NCBI GenBank assembly: GCA_020725625.1 | Contig: DYET01000133.1 | Location: 1-52,509 of the forward strand | Origin: Desulfovirgula sp. | GTDB lineage: Bacteria > Bacillota > Desulfotomaculia > Desulfotomaculales > Desulfocucumaceae | Direction: 5' to 3' | DNA: 52,509 bases | Part shown: positions 1 through 7,549 of the stretch, in pieces | How the letters are laid out: the number at the start of each line of letters is the position of its first letter | How positions within the stretch are numbered: the first letter of the stretch is position 1 | Notes under the pieces: model-generated | The model's input: the letters and a program-made list of their open reading frames with translations, nothing else | Database searches by the model: none | Told to the model about the DNA's origin: nothing | Translations under genes and position numbers: made by a program

Positions 1-124
1 CCGAACTCTGGGCCTTTGGCGTGTAGGTAAATATATTTTAAACAATTGTGTTGCGTATCCGGTAAGACCAGAATTCTTAGCTTCAATAATACAAAAGGTC
101 GTTCTTATTGCTTAAGCCAATTAA

Positions 125-301
125 AAGTGGGGATACTTCAGCTTTTACACCGTGGAGGGATGTGGTTTACTTCATATAGGTGAAGATAGCGTTGAAATGA
201 AAACAGGAGTTTTAATAATGGTTCCCGCCGGGATTGAGCGCCAGATTGAAGCACTTAGCCGGCTATCAGTTCTAGCCATACAGGTACACAAAGCTAAGTA
301 A
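125..301 (+). pseudogene. Decayed cupin-domain protein, C-terminal remnant
   Basis: The frame opens after a TAA at 122-124, has no start codon, and ends at TAA 299-301. It reads GLLHIGEDSVEMKTGVLI, then MVPAGIERQIEA, and closes IQVHKAK. This is the last two strands of a small cupin barrel (the glycine turn and the PAG/hydrophobic strand before a short tail). The N-terminal half with the metal-binding histidines is missing, so I read it as a gene remnant and not a working gene. It lies directly before another gene remnant. Family assignment rests on pattern only. Confidence 0.45.
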
Positions 302-308
302 TCCACTT

Positions 309-526
309 TCCAAGGTACTGGAACAGGATTTTAAATGAACGGTGCTTCAGCCCTTGAAGGCAAAAAAATTGTCTTTCGCTTACCGCCCTACGCCATTGTC
401 AAAAAAATGCTTTTCTCTCAAAAATATTTACATGCGAATTCTGGGTAACACCTATTCTTTTGGAAGCATGGCCATTTTAACTTAAGCGCTTACGTGGGTG
501 CCATCACAAATCTGGCGCCGGACTGG
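309..526 (+). pseudogene. Decayed TauE/SafE-type permease fragment
   Basis: Three short stretches in different frames match, in order, the middle of the intact permease encoded at 3073-4041. KVLEQDFK (312-335) matches ALEQKFKE. LPPYAIVKK followed by NTYSFGSMAILT (380-480) matches LPADAIVKT and ETYSFGTMAIFT. GAITNLAPDW (497-526) matches GATTNVAPDW. Frameshifts, stop codons (336-338, 445-447, 479-481) and an internal deletion of about 50 codons separate them. The strand is opposite to the intact copy. This is direct sequence evidence of a degraded paralogue of the neighbouring gene. Confidence 0.7.
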
Positions 527-536
527 TGGTTCTTAC

Positions 537-782
537 CTATATACTCTTAATTTTTTCAATAATTTCATCCATTTCTTCTTTTGATATTTCCCCCGAAGCA
601 TACCTTCTTTTTATAATCTCCAAAGCGGCTTGATCTTCCAATTCGGCAATACCAGGCAATTTTTTTAACATACCAATTATGTAAGCCAATAACGCGATTA
701 CCGGTATTTCAGCAATGAGTATCCATAAAATAAAGCTCAAAGCTGATGGAAAAGCTGAAAAATAAGACGACATATGGGACAA
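537..782 (-). CDS. Small membrane protein with SHOCT domain
   Basis: The protein has one hydrophobic segment (FILWILIAEIPVIALLAYII) followed by a charged tail containing RRYASGEISKEEMDEIIEKI. That tail is the short SHOCT motif found at the C-terminus of many small bacterial membrane proteins of unknown role. The frame can be extended to a GTG at 791, and an ATG lies at 773. I chose the TTG at 782 because AAGAGGTGAT sits about six bases before it, while the same sequence overlaps the GTG. It is a single gene with no clear operon partner. About 240 bases upstream (792-1035) show no gene. Confidence 0.65.
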   Translation of the reverse strand: MSHMSSYFSAFPSALSFILWILIAEIPVIALLAYIIGMLKKLPGIAELEDQAALEIIKRRYASGEISKEEMDEIIEKIKSI

Positions 783-1035
783 GTTGATCACCTCTTAATA
801 ACAGGATAATTGAATTGTAATATTAAATTGTTACTAATTTGTGATGGAAGTGTTACAAAATAAGCAAAGATTTTAATATGTTTTCCCCTGGTTTACCTCG
901 GAGCTTTTGATTATTATTAATTTGAGTAATATAAACAAAAATGTAATCTATTTTTTATGGAGTGGCGTATACGGCCAATTTCTCGTTAAGTGAATCGCAA
1001 AGTTTTTCTGTTTCACCATTTTTTAATCACCCGGA

Positions 1036-1726
1036 TTACGAAATAAATAGTGAACCAGTAAAAGAAATCGTGTCATAGGGGTACTGAAATAGAAGAAGTA
1101 AAAACAGTTTGCTTAACCGGACAACATTTGGAAGGTTTTCACCGAAATAAGAGTACATTATTAATACCGGAATCTGGCCAACGGCCGTCGCCCACAGAAA
1201 AGTACCGAACTTCATGCCGGTCAGCCCGGCCATATAACTTACCGGATCCATCGGGACGAAAGGGAGCAGCCGGCAGATTAATATCGTGTGAGTTCCGTAT
1301 CGCTTAAAAAACTTAAAGCTTTTATTCAGGTTCTTATGACCCACGAATTTTTCCACTACTGGCCTGCCGTACATTCTTGCCAGGCCAAAACAGATAGAGG
1401 CGCCGATTAACGTGCCGGCCCAGCTGATTGCCGCACCGTATAGCCAGCCAAACACATAGGCATTTGCCAGGGTTATTACCAGCGACGGCAGCGGTGAAAA
1501 GATGGCTTGAGCCGACATAAGAAAAATCGATATTAATGGTCCCTTAACCCCCAGTTCCCTAAAAATTTCCCGCATGCCGTGGGAATCCATATGAATGAAA
1601 GGTAAACAACACCATGACGACCAGAATTAAACCGGGAATGACAAACATTTTAATCAGTTTCTTTAGTCGCTCTGAATAACTCCTCCCGGCATCCCGTTGC
1701 GTAGTGGGAGTGGGTGACTGGTACAT
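1036..1726 (-). pseudogene. TVP38/TMEM64-type (VTT domain) membrane protein, frameshifted
   Basis: The main frame (1036-1590) carries the VTT/SNARE-associated signature: several membrane segments, FSPLPSLVITLANAYVFG, a GASICFGLARMYGR stretch and RLLPFVPMDPVSYMAG. This family moves or scrambles lipids or acts as a DedA-like transporter in the inner membrane. The N-terminal helix is missing from that frame. It is found in the next frame: from ATG 1726 (after GGTGGTGAAA) one reads MYQSPTPTTQ through SERLKKLIKMFVIPG and a hydrophobic run, ending in a stop near 1566. One base near 1570-1600 therefore separates the halves. The C-terminal tail after KLFLLLLF also looks atypical. It lies just downstream of the tungstate-binding protein gene. 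A sequencing or assembly error is possible. Confidence 0.7.
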
Positions 1727-1753
1727 TTTCACCACCCGCTATCGTCCAAATTG

Positions 1754-2575
1754 TCAACAGGATATAAGTCCACAGTCTTCAAGAATTCTTTCTCCCTCCG
1801 GGCTTGTAAGTATCTTTACGAAGTGGTTTGCAAGCTCTTTTTGGCTGCTTTTTTTAGGTATGGCAACGGCAAATTCTATAGGAGCACCTCTGACCAGTGA
1901 AACCCCTCCACCTTTGCCGGTAACCGTAACGGTGACCTGTGAATAGTAATCTGCGTAAGCAGGGTTGGAGAGGTTTATTCTCTCAGGAAACCCGATATAT
2001 TTAAAGCCCAACTGTTTCGTAACAGAAAGGTATTCAAATATATAATCAACCTTGCCCTCCAGTAAAGCACCGCCCAAATCTATTGACTTGGGATAAATGT
2101 ATTCCTGTCCGCATTTCTGGTTAAGTGTCTCAAAAAGGCCGGGCTTATTGTAGAATTTTTCAGCCAGCTGCCAAACCATCAACGTCCTGTATCCGCACGG
2201 GTCGAGATTATGGTCCGATCTGGCAAAAGAGGCCCGGCTTTCAAGCAATACATCCATCCAGTTATCTTTACTAATGGTGCTGCTGTTCTGGGAGAACTCA
2301 TCGTAGGCCAAAACCATCTGGTCGGTGGCGAATACAAAAAAAACATCAACATGTTCCGGTACCAACATATCCTCAAAAACATGAGGGTCAGCCAGCGCCA
2401 CCACGTCAACGTCCTGACCCTCCAATATAGCGTAGGCGCAAGCCCTTGATCCGGCATAGTCAAGTGCCACCTCCACATGAGGGTAATCATCCCAAAATAA
2501 ATGCACACACTCTTTCATTGGTTTTCTCAAAGCACCGGCGTGCAGTATTTTCAGTACATCTTTTTTGTTATTCAT
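1754..2575 (-). CDS. Tungstate/molybdate ABC transporter substrate-binding protein (WtpA/ModA type)
   Basis: The protein matches the WtpA class of oxyanion-binding proteins: an N-terminal ILHAGALRKP strand, AGSRACAYAI, the central FATDQMVLAYDE, and DPCGYRTLMVWQLAEKFY. It would bind tungstate or molybdate for uptake and molybdenum/tungsten cofactor synthesis. There is no signal peptide or lipobox, which is odd for a binding protein in a Gram-positive organism, so it may be a cytoplasmic oxyanion sensor. The frame extends to 2647, but I chose ATG 2575 because GGAGGTCAGGGT precedes it with ideal spacing. No permease or ATPase genes for the transporter are adjacent. It follows the PadR regulator gene and is probably cotranscribed with it. 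Confidence 0.8.
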   Translation of the reverse strand: MNNKKDVLKILHAGALRKPMKECVHLFWDDYPHVEVALDYAGSRACAYAILEGQDVDVVALADPHVFEDMLVPEHVDVFFVFATDQMVLAYDEFSQNSSTISKDNWMDVLLESRASFARSDHNLDPCGYRTLMVWQLAEKFYNKPGLFETLNQKCGQEYIYPKSIDLGGALLEGKVDYIFEYLSVTKQLGFKYIGFPERINLSNPAYADYYSQVTVTVTGKGGGVSLVRGAPIEFAVAIPKKSSQKELANHFVKILTSPEGERILEDCGLISC

Positions 2576-2639
2576 ACCCTGACCTCCAGCTAAAACGTTA
2601 ATTTCAACCTGTTTGATAAGGTTCCTGTTATTTGTATGG

Positions 2640-3017
2640 TCATCCATTTTCTATGCTGTTGTAATTTGATAGAAAGGATTCTATTTGTTTCACCCGGGCT
2701 TTAAGTGCCTTGGCCCAGTCGTCAAGGGATTTCCGGCCTTGGGCGGTCAGCTCATACTGTCTCCGGGCCGGTCCAAACTCGCCGTGTTCCCACCTGGAAA
2801 CAATCAAGCCTTCCTGCTCCATCCGCCTAAGCATTCTGTATACCGTCGCCGCCTCCAGTTCTCCGTCAATGCAGTCCATCTGGTTGAGCTTTTGTATAAG
2901 TTCGTACCCATGGGTCTTATTTGTTGCCAGCAAAAGCAGAATTGTAGGATGTGTAAGTTTTTCTAATGGAACAGACACACTATTATTGGTATTTTTTTCA
3001 TTATTATCGGCACACAT
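2640..3017 (-). CDS. PadR-family transcriptional regulator
   Basis: This winged-helix protein of about 125 residues shows the PadR pattern: PTILLLLATNKTHGYELIQKL, then EAATVYRMLRRMEQEGLIVS, then a wing with GPARRQYELTAQGRKSLDDW and a short dimerisation helix. PadR proteins usually repress nearby membrane or transport genes in response to small molecules. ATG 3017 is preceded by GGAG at eight bases; a TTG three bases upstream is the alternative. It sits between the TauE/SafE permease and the tungstate-binding protein, so it is a plausible local regulator of both (inference). Confidence 0.9.
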   Translation of the reverse strand: MCADNNEKNTNNSVSVPLEKLTHPTILLLLATNKTHGYELIQKLNQMDCIDGELEAATVYRMLRRMEQEGLIVSRWEHGEFGPARRQYELTAQGRKSLDDWAKALKARVKQIESFLSNYNSIENG

Positions 3018-3072
3018 CAAACCATCTCCATGATAAAAGTCTCGTATTTATTTATGACCCAACTGTGAGGGG

Positions 3073-4041
3073 TTAAATAAAGAACTGGATAATGTAACGT
3101 AAAGCCAGGAAGAGTATAAGCGCGGCCATTATTGCCTTTACAATTTTTTCCTTCAGGTACTTTTGTATATATGCTCCACAATACGTTCCTAAAAGCCCCC
3201 CTACTCCGAATAAGGCTCCTAAAGCCCAATCCGGCGCCACGTTAGTGGTCGCTCCCACCGCGGTCATTGCCAGTATGGAGTAAAATGCAACTCCTGCGAT
3301 GGAGGTAAGGAATGTCCCGGCCAGGGCAGCTCCGGCCACCGTGTATACCGGCAGGCCCAGAATGGACACGCAGAATGGAGCAATAATTGCGCCTCCGCCT
3401 ATTCCGTATATTCCTCCGATCAACCCCACCGCCAAGGCTAGAGTGAAAATGGCCATGGTGCCGAAGGAGTATGTCTCACCCCAGAATTCATATTCGATTT
3501 TCCTGAGGGTGAAGCTTTTAGTTTTAACGATGGCGTCGGCTGGCAGGCCGGCGGCGATCTTTTTATTGCTTTCAGCCCTCATCTGATCTACCCGTTCTTT
3601 AAATTTCTGCTCCAGTGCTTTGTTCTGAGATTTTTTATTTTTAGATCCACTGGTAAATTCAAGAACTATTCTTATTCCAAGGTATAACAGCACTGAACCT
3701 ACGAATAATTTGAAGGCCCTTGGATCCGGCAGATATACTATCCTAACCCAGGAACCCAGGAAAACCCCGGGCAGGGTTCCTACAATCACCACCCAGGTCA
3801 GAGGCCAAGCCATGCGCCCCTCTTTAATAAACCTGTACAGTCCTCCCGGAATAGCAACTATGTTATAGATTAAATTTGTGGGGCTGACCGAAGGACTGGT
3901 ATATTGAAGCACACTGACCTGAAAAGGCAAAAGTAAAAATGCTCCGGAAATACCTGCCGTTGAAGTTATTGCAGATACTAAAAAGGCAACCAGAGGTGGG
4001 ATGAAAGGATTCACCTCGACACCTGAAACCGGGAAATACAT
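3073..4041 (-). CDS. TauE/SafE-family (TSUP) anion permease
   Basis: This is a membrane protein of 322 residues with two halves, each beginning with a glycine-rich, hydrophobic repeat: FLVSAITSTAGISGAFLL near the N-terminus and LAVGLIGGIYGIGGGAII near residue 205. That is the hallmark of the TauE/SafE sulfite, sulfoacetate or other organo-sulfur anion exporters. A soluble loop of about 80 residues separates the halves. AAAAGGGGCTGATGC precedes the ATG. The substrate cannot be read from the sequence. A decayed second copy lies at 309-526. PadR and the tungstate-binding protein follow in the same direction. Confidence 0.88.
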   Translation of the reverse strand: MYFPVSGVEVNPFIPPLVAFLVSAITSTAGISGAFLLLPFQVSVLQYTSPSVSPTNLIYNIVAIPGGLYRFIKEGRMAWPLTWVVIVGTLPGVFLGSWVRIVYLPDPRAFKLFVGSVLLYLGIRIVLEFTSGSKNKKSQNKALEQKFKERVDQMRAESNKKIAAGLPADAIVKTKSFTLRKIEYEFWGETYSFGTMAIFTLALAVGLIGGIYGIGGGAIIAPFCVSILGLPVYTVAGAALAGTFLTSIAGVAFYSILAMTAVGATTNVAPDWALGALFGVGGLLGTYCGAYIQKYLKEKIVKAIMAALILFLALRYIIQFFI

Positions 4042-4115
4042 TGCATCAGCCCCTTTTATATTTATTAAACATGTTTTAAACTAAATAAAACTTAATAATG
4101 TGGATAGCAAAACTG

Positions 4116-4286
4116 TCATGGACCTTTACCATCCAATTTAATAGCCTTTATAGCTTCATAAATAAGTATTGGCTGCCCGTTCTCCACACGGATTCTCACT
4201 TCGCCCCACCCCATTTCCCTGATGAATTTTATTAAAAATAACTCCTTACTGGTAATAACCTATTGCATGGCATTATCCGCAGACAT
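4116..4286 (-). pseudogene. DUF2292 (YezD-like) small protein with in-frame amber codon
   Basis: From ATG 4286 (after AAAGGGTG) the frame reads MSADNAMQ, then TAG at 4262-4260, then continues without a break as VITSKELFLIKFIREMGWGE and VRIRVENGQPILIYEAIKAI to a TGA at 4118-4116. The second part is a clear DUF2292 protein, a family of about 50-60 residues with unknown function that often sits near sulfur or metal metabolism genes. No ATG, GTG or TTG lies between the TAG and the conserved part. It is therefore probably a nonsense-mutated gene; readthrough cannot be excluded. Confidence 0.6.
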
Positions 4287-4428
4287 TTTTTAACACCCTT
4301 TCCAATCATGACTTAAACACTTTACACATAGAGACAATATAGCCCTATGTACATATTGTACTTAGATTAAGTCTACTATATTGTGCCGTTTTACACAAGT
4401 ACCTTTGTCGCAAAATTTTTAAACTTTC

Positions 4429-4456
4429 CAGGGGAAGGTTTTGCCCCCTTCCCCTG
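4429..4456. other. 10-bp inverted repeat (hairpin)
   Basis: CAGGGGAAGG (4429-4438) pairs perfectly with CCTTCCCCTG (4447-4456) around an eight-base loop. On the minus strand it lies downstream of the broken 4Fe-4S gene and is followed by GAAAGTTTAAAAATTTT, so it may be that transcript's terminator. The T-run is imperfect. The surrounding 4287-4458 contains no other feature I can support. Confidence 0.5.
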
Positions 4457-4458
4457 CT

Positions 4459-4596
4459 TTAGCGATTGGCTGAAGGATATCTATCAGGGTCCCCCAGAAT
4501 CAGCATATGCCGCACCGGTACCCAAATCCCATTCTGCCACATCGGCCGAAACCAATTTGCCCTAATTTGGCCAACTGCCCCTGGGTTGCAATTCAT
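4459..4596 (-). CDS. Possible 45-residue protein, unrecognised
   Basis: ATG 4596 follows the stop of the broken 4Fe-4S gene by three bases and has AAAAGG at about seven bases. The reading frame gives a short W/R/P-rich protein with NGIWVPVRHMLILGDPDRYP near its end. I do not recognise it. Position and ribosome site favour a real short gene, but the length is small and the neighbourhood is full of gene debris, so it may be chance. Confidence 0.22.
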   Translation of the reverse strand: MNCNPGAVGQIRANWFRPMWQNGIWVPVRHMLILGDPDRYPSANR

Positions 4597-4599
4597 TAT

Positions 4600-5236
4600 T
4601 TATACCTTTTTTCGCTGTTCCAAGATTTTCGTTACCGCTTCTCTTTCAGTTTCAACACTTTCAAGTCCCTGAATATTCTTAAGCTCTTTAAGCTTGGTGC
4701 TTTCGGGGACTGAATCGGGGATTTTTACCGCCTTATATAATTCGGCTTTAGAATCTGATAGGCCTTTGAAACCTCTTCAAGACTATTAAAGACCTTGATC
4801 TCCTCTACTGGCTGGTAATTGACCTCAACCTGATTAACCTTTTTAACAAGGTCAAGGTCCCTTACAATCAACCCCCCGCTGGAGGACTGCCAAATATCGG
4901 CTGCACGCGCAAGTCCGTAGGAACCTAGGAAAATAAACAAGGCCGCGCCGGCAAGGACCAGAGGCGACATGCTGCGTTTCAGTCCAGGGCTGCCAGCAGC
5001 TTCCGACCACAAGGGCCCCCTGCGTAGGACAATTTGCCTAACAATCCATGCAATTAATGCACTCTGGATCACTAACAACACTGGTGTTATCTACTCTGAC
5101 ATTCATTGGGCAGACATTACTACAAACATGACAATTAATACATATATCAATGTTTGTATTGTCAAACGGACACTGTTGGTCGCATATATTTTATATAGGG
5201 CACAAACTCTGGAAAGGGTTTATAGAAAATCGCCCC
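4600..5236 (-). pseudogene. Broken membrane-anchored double 4Fe-4S (NapH-like) protein
   Basis: Read across frames from high to low coordinates: a ferredoxin cluster motif CINCHVCSNVCP, a second motif CINCMDC-stop-ANCPTQGAL (TAG near 5047), a frameshift, a membrane helix (SPLVLAGAALFIFLGSYGLA), and then a soluble tail. The tail shifts frame again near 4745 and continues as AELYKAVKIPDSVPES to ...KILEQRKKV and a TAA at 4600. The longest open piece (4725-5081) is only the middle and begins out of frame. Two intact-looking four-cysteine motifs with a membrane helix indicate an electron-transfer protein like NapH/polyferredoxins. At least two frameshifts and one stop make it non-functional as read. 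Confidence 0.65.
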
Positions 5237-5277
5237 TGAAAATCATTGCGTCTCGTAGATTCAGGGGCAGTTTTCTT
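5232..5277. terminator. Bidirectional hairpin terminator
   Basis: GCCCCTGAA (5232-5240) pairs perfectly with TTCAGGGGC (5260-5268). The plus strand continues with AGTTTTCTTTTTT. On the minus strand the stem is followed by GATTTTCT. It lies just after the stop of the coiled-coil protein gene at 5292, which it probably ends. Confidence 0.7.
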
Positions 5278-5291
5278 TTTTATTCTGACTG

Positions 5292-6146
5292 CTAATGGCC
5301 AGCCCGGGCAATCTGCACCTCCATGGCTGCTTTTTCCTCCCTGGCCTGGGCCAGTGCTTCCCTCAACCTGCCAATTTCCGCCATTGCCTCACTCCTTACG
5401 GCCATAACTGCTCTTTCCTTCTCCAATTCTGCACGCTCTGCGGCCCTCTGTAAGTCCTCTTCCATTCTGGCAATCTGGGCGTCCAGGGCGATTTTTGCTT
5501 CATCCTGCGCCTTCCGCAAGGCCTCCTCGGCCTTTTCCAGGAACCTTGACAATTCAGCGGTTTTTTTCCTTTCATCTTCGGCTTCCTGCCGGTATGTATT
5601 TGCCTGATTAGCAAGAGCCTCCATCTCTGCGGCTTTTGTTTTGGCTGCGGCCGCCGCCTCTTCAGCCAGGGCCGCCAGCTTCGCCGCCTGTTCCCTGGAT
5701 TCCAGCGCCCTGTCCAGGGCCTCCCGCATTTCCCTCACTTCTTTTTCCGACTGCTCTCGAATCAGTGCTGCTTCCGCCCTGACAGCTTCAAGCTGTTCCC
5801 CGGACTCTCTGACGGCTTTATCAGCCTGTTCTTTTGTGTCCAGTGCGACTGCTTTTACCCTTTGCATTTCTTCTTCAGCCCGGGAAACCCTGTCGGCATC
5901 GGCTTCCTTCTGATCCCTGGCGGCCATGACCAGACTGAGATAAATTTCTTCCACCCTGGCCAGGTGATAGCGCAGTTGTTCCATCTCTTTCACGTTGTCC
6001 GTAGACTCCCGCACCTGGGCGGCCTCGTACGCTGCAACAAGCCTGCTGAAAAAATCCTTCTGAGTGGTCCCCGCCGCCTGGGCCATCACTTCAAATTTGG
6101 CCTTGACAGTCTCATCCACCTTGGCTGAGAAAACGGTGTCTGCCAT
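5292..6146 (-). CDS. Ribbon-helix-helix N-terminus plus long coiled coil; plasmid-type DNA-binding protein
   Basis: About 284 residues. Residues 1-45 (VFSAKVDETVKAKFEVMAQA and following) look like a ribbon-helix-helix or arc-like DNA-binding domain. The rest, from about residue 50 to the end, is an almost unbroken heptad-rich coiled coil of A, E, K and R. This architecture resembles KfrA-like or accessory segregation proteins of plasmids, but I cannot name the family. The frame extends to 6185, but ATG 6146 is preceded by GGGAGGG at nine bases. Two copies of a palindrome (6178-6191 and 6282-6295) lie upstream, which suggests autoregulation. It is the last gene of the plasmid-like segment. Confidence 0.75.
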   Translation of the reverse strand: MADTVFSAKVDETVKAKFEVMAQAAGTTQKDFFSRLVAAYEAAQVRESTDNVKEMEQLRYHLARVEEIYLSLVMAARDQKEADADRVSRAEEEMQRVKAVALDTKEQADKAVRESGEQLEAVRAEAALIREQSEKEVREMREALDRALESREQAAKLAALAEEAAAAAKTKAAEMEALANQANTYRQEAEDERKKTAELSRFLEKAEEALRKAQDEAKIALDAQIARMEEDLQRAAERAELEKERAVMAVRSEAMAEIGRLREALAQAREEKAAMEVQIARAGH

Positions 6147-6177
6147 AGTATGTTTCCCTCCCTTGTTTAAGCTAGGA

Positions 6178-6191
6178 CTTACCATGGTATG
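6178..6191. promoter_or_regulatory. Palindromic operator, proximal copy
   Basis: CTTACCATGGTATG is a near-perfect palindrome 32 bases upstream of the start codon of the RHH coiled-coil gene. It matches the perfect palindrome at 6282-6295 in 13 of 14 bases. The two centres are 104 bases apart, about ten helical turns, so a protein bound to both could loop the DNA. Role is inference. Confidence 0.55.
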
Positions 6192-6281
6192 CTGTCTTAC
6201 TCATATCATACCATAATTATTGTGTGGTTCCGTGGAAAGCCAAGATCGCCGGTAAGTTTTTGCGATTGAATTTCGCCCGAT

Positions 6282-6295
6282 CTTACCATGGTAAG
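6282..6295. promoter_or_regulatory. Palindromic operator, distal copy
   Basis: CTTACCATGGTAAG is a perfect 14-bp palindrome, the second copy of the site at 6178-6191. Half-sites (GGTAAG at 6251-6256, CTTAC near 6196) lie between them. The bases 6300-6390 hold no gene. Confidence 0.55.
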
Positions 6296-6394
6296 TTCCT
6301 ATACTTTTAACTAACCGATAAATTAAAACGGGAGAACCGGCCAGGGAAAATATAAGGTCCCCGATTTACATAAAAATAGGCCGGCTGGAATACG

Positions 6395-6432
6395 TGCAGG
6401 GGTCTTGCGCAACAATGCACAAGACCCCTGCA
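6395..6432. other. 13-bp perfect inverted repeat
   Basis: TGCAGGGGTCTTG (6395-6407) pairs with CAAGACCCCTGCA (6420-6432) around a 12-base loop. It lies 27 bases after the stop of the small gene at 6459-6686. Neither side has a clear T-run, so it may be a transcript-end stabilising hairpin or a protein site and not a classical terminator. Confidence 0.6.
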
Positions 6433-6458
6433 AAAATGCATAACTATTGTTCGTAGTT

Positions 6459-6686
6459 TTACTTTTTCTCCGCAGAGGGCTCCACCCTCCGCATTTTACT
6501 AATACCCGAAACTACGTCATCCAGGCTCATTTGATCGAGCCAATTGCTTCTATCTTTGGTATAATCTCCTGTTCCCATATCATACTGCTGGATAAATCGA
6601 GCCATTCCCGTAGGGCCAAGGGATTTTATCAAGGCCTCCAATCCGGCGTTTCTGATTTGGTTAGGACTCATCGATTGCGCTTGCAT
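6459..6686 (-). CDS. Small protein paired with PIN toxin (possible antitoxin)
   Basis: Seventy-five residues, beginning MQAQSMSPNQIRNAGLEALI, with later motifs GMARFIQQYDMGTGDYTKDR and a charged end. GGAGGTGATACAAA gives a strong ribosome site. The gene overlaps the end of the PIN-domain gene by 26 bases, so the two are translationally coupled. The conserved-looking FIQQYDMGTGDYT stretch occurs in small proteins that neighbour PIN toxins. It is encoded after the toxin, the less common order. Antitoxin role is inferred from position. Confidence 0.65.
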   Translation of the reverse strand: MQAQSMSPNQIRNAGLEALIKSLGPTGMARFIQQYDMGTGDYTKDRSNWLDQMSLDDVVSGISKMRRVEPSAEKK

Positions 6687-7125
6687 TTTGTATCACCTCC
6701 ATAAACCATGAGACTGGATTCTCCACTCTCACTCTCAGTTTATTTTTATTCTTTTTTGCCATTTTTAGAAACTTGTCATCAGTGGTAAGGAGTACCTCGG
6801 CAACCACACTCTCGGCACAGGCAAGATGCAAAGCGTCGTATGCCTTAAATCCTGATTTAATCAGAATACTGGCCCGTTTTTTAATACTCTCATCAACTTC
6901 TATTCTCTCATGAGCCAGGTTAGTAAAAGCAAAAACCTTTCCTTTTCTTTCATGGTCGGGAGTGACTGAGATTTCAAAATCGATTGCTTCACTGCTGACT
7001 AAACACCATCTTCCTGCCTCGCATCCGGAAAGGATTGCCAAAACGGCTTCTGATTCAAGGCGAATTCTATCCTGTGTTTGGTCATCAAACGGTCTGTTAA
7101 GACAACAAACATCAAGGTAAATCAT
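6661..7125 (-). CDS. PIN-domain ribonuclease (VapC-like toxin)
   Basis: The protein starts with YLDVCCLNRPFDDQTQDRI, the first acidic strand of a PIN domain. It has a central S-E-A-I-D-F-E segment, the AYDALHLACAE motif with the second catalytic aspartate, and TTDDKFLKMA with the final acid. PIN toxins cleave RNA, typically tRNA or rRNA. ATG 7125 follows AGGG weakly; a TTG at 7131 is possible. It is coupled to the small protein downstream. The upstream interval 7126-7549 separates it from the next gene. Confidence 0.82.
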   Translation of the reverse strand: MIYLDVCCLNRPFDDQTQDRIRLESEAVLAILSGCEAGRWCLVSSEAIDFEISVTPDHERKGKVFAFTNLAHERIEVDESIKKRASILIKSGFKAYDALHLACAESVVAEVLLTTDDKFLKMAKKNKNKLRVRVENPVSWFMEVIQNASAIDES

Positions 7126-7131
7126 TATCAA

Positions 7132-7549
7132 TATTCCCTACCCTTCCGCCCGTGTTCGGGCGTTGTATATCGGAAAGTAGGAATCAAACCATCTCCACTA
7201 AGATCCGTTTCTTTTGGATCGAAAATACTTCAGCCCTGGTAATTAATCAATTCTTTATATAACCGCTTTTAATTGTTAAGCGTCTCTTCTTTCTTATCTC
7301 CATTGGCCGTGGCCCGTAATTCGTCACAGGTGTTCATCATCAGCTTTTTCAACAACACAAAACACTTTTATCTTCTCCAGCATCTTCACTCTCACTAATA
7401 TTATACCCCGATTCCTTGCTTCATTTCCAGAACAATAGACTACCCGCTATTAAAGATCGCGGGCGAGAGCCATATATACCACCTCAAGGTTATTGCCACC
7501 CTTCTCTATTTTTTATACTACCACTTCCTTGGTCATCATGATTTGTTAA
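7132..7549. other. Intergenic interval without a convincing gene
   Basis: The 418 bases are AT-richer than the flanks. A short minus-strand frame ending near 7284 (MLKKLMMNTCDELRATANGD...) is the only peptide-like stretch and has no good ribosome site. No terminator or repeat stands out. Confidence 0.4.

Noticed and set aside
2179-2508. Frames within the tungstate-binding protein gene
   Set aside because: They are shadows; the main frame has clear family motifs.
4260-4262. Pyrrolysine at the DUF2292 amber codon
   Set aside because: No pyl genes or PYLIS-like structure in the window, and the family does not normally contain it; a nonsense mutation is more likely.
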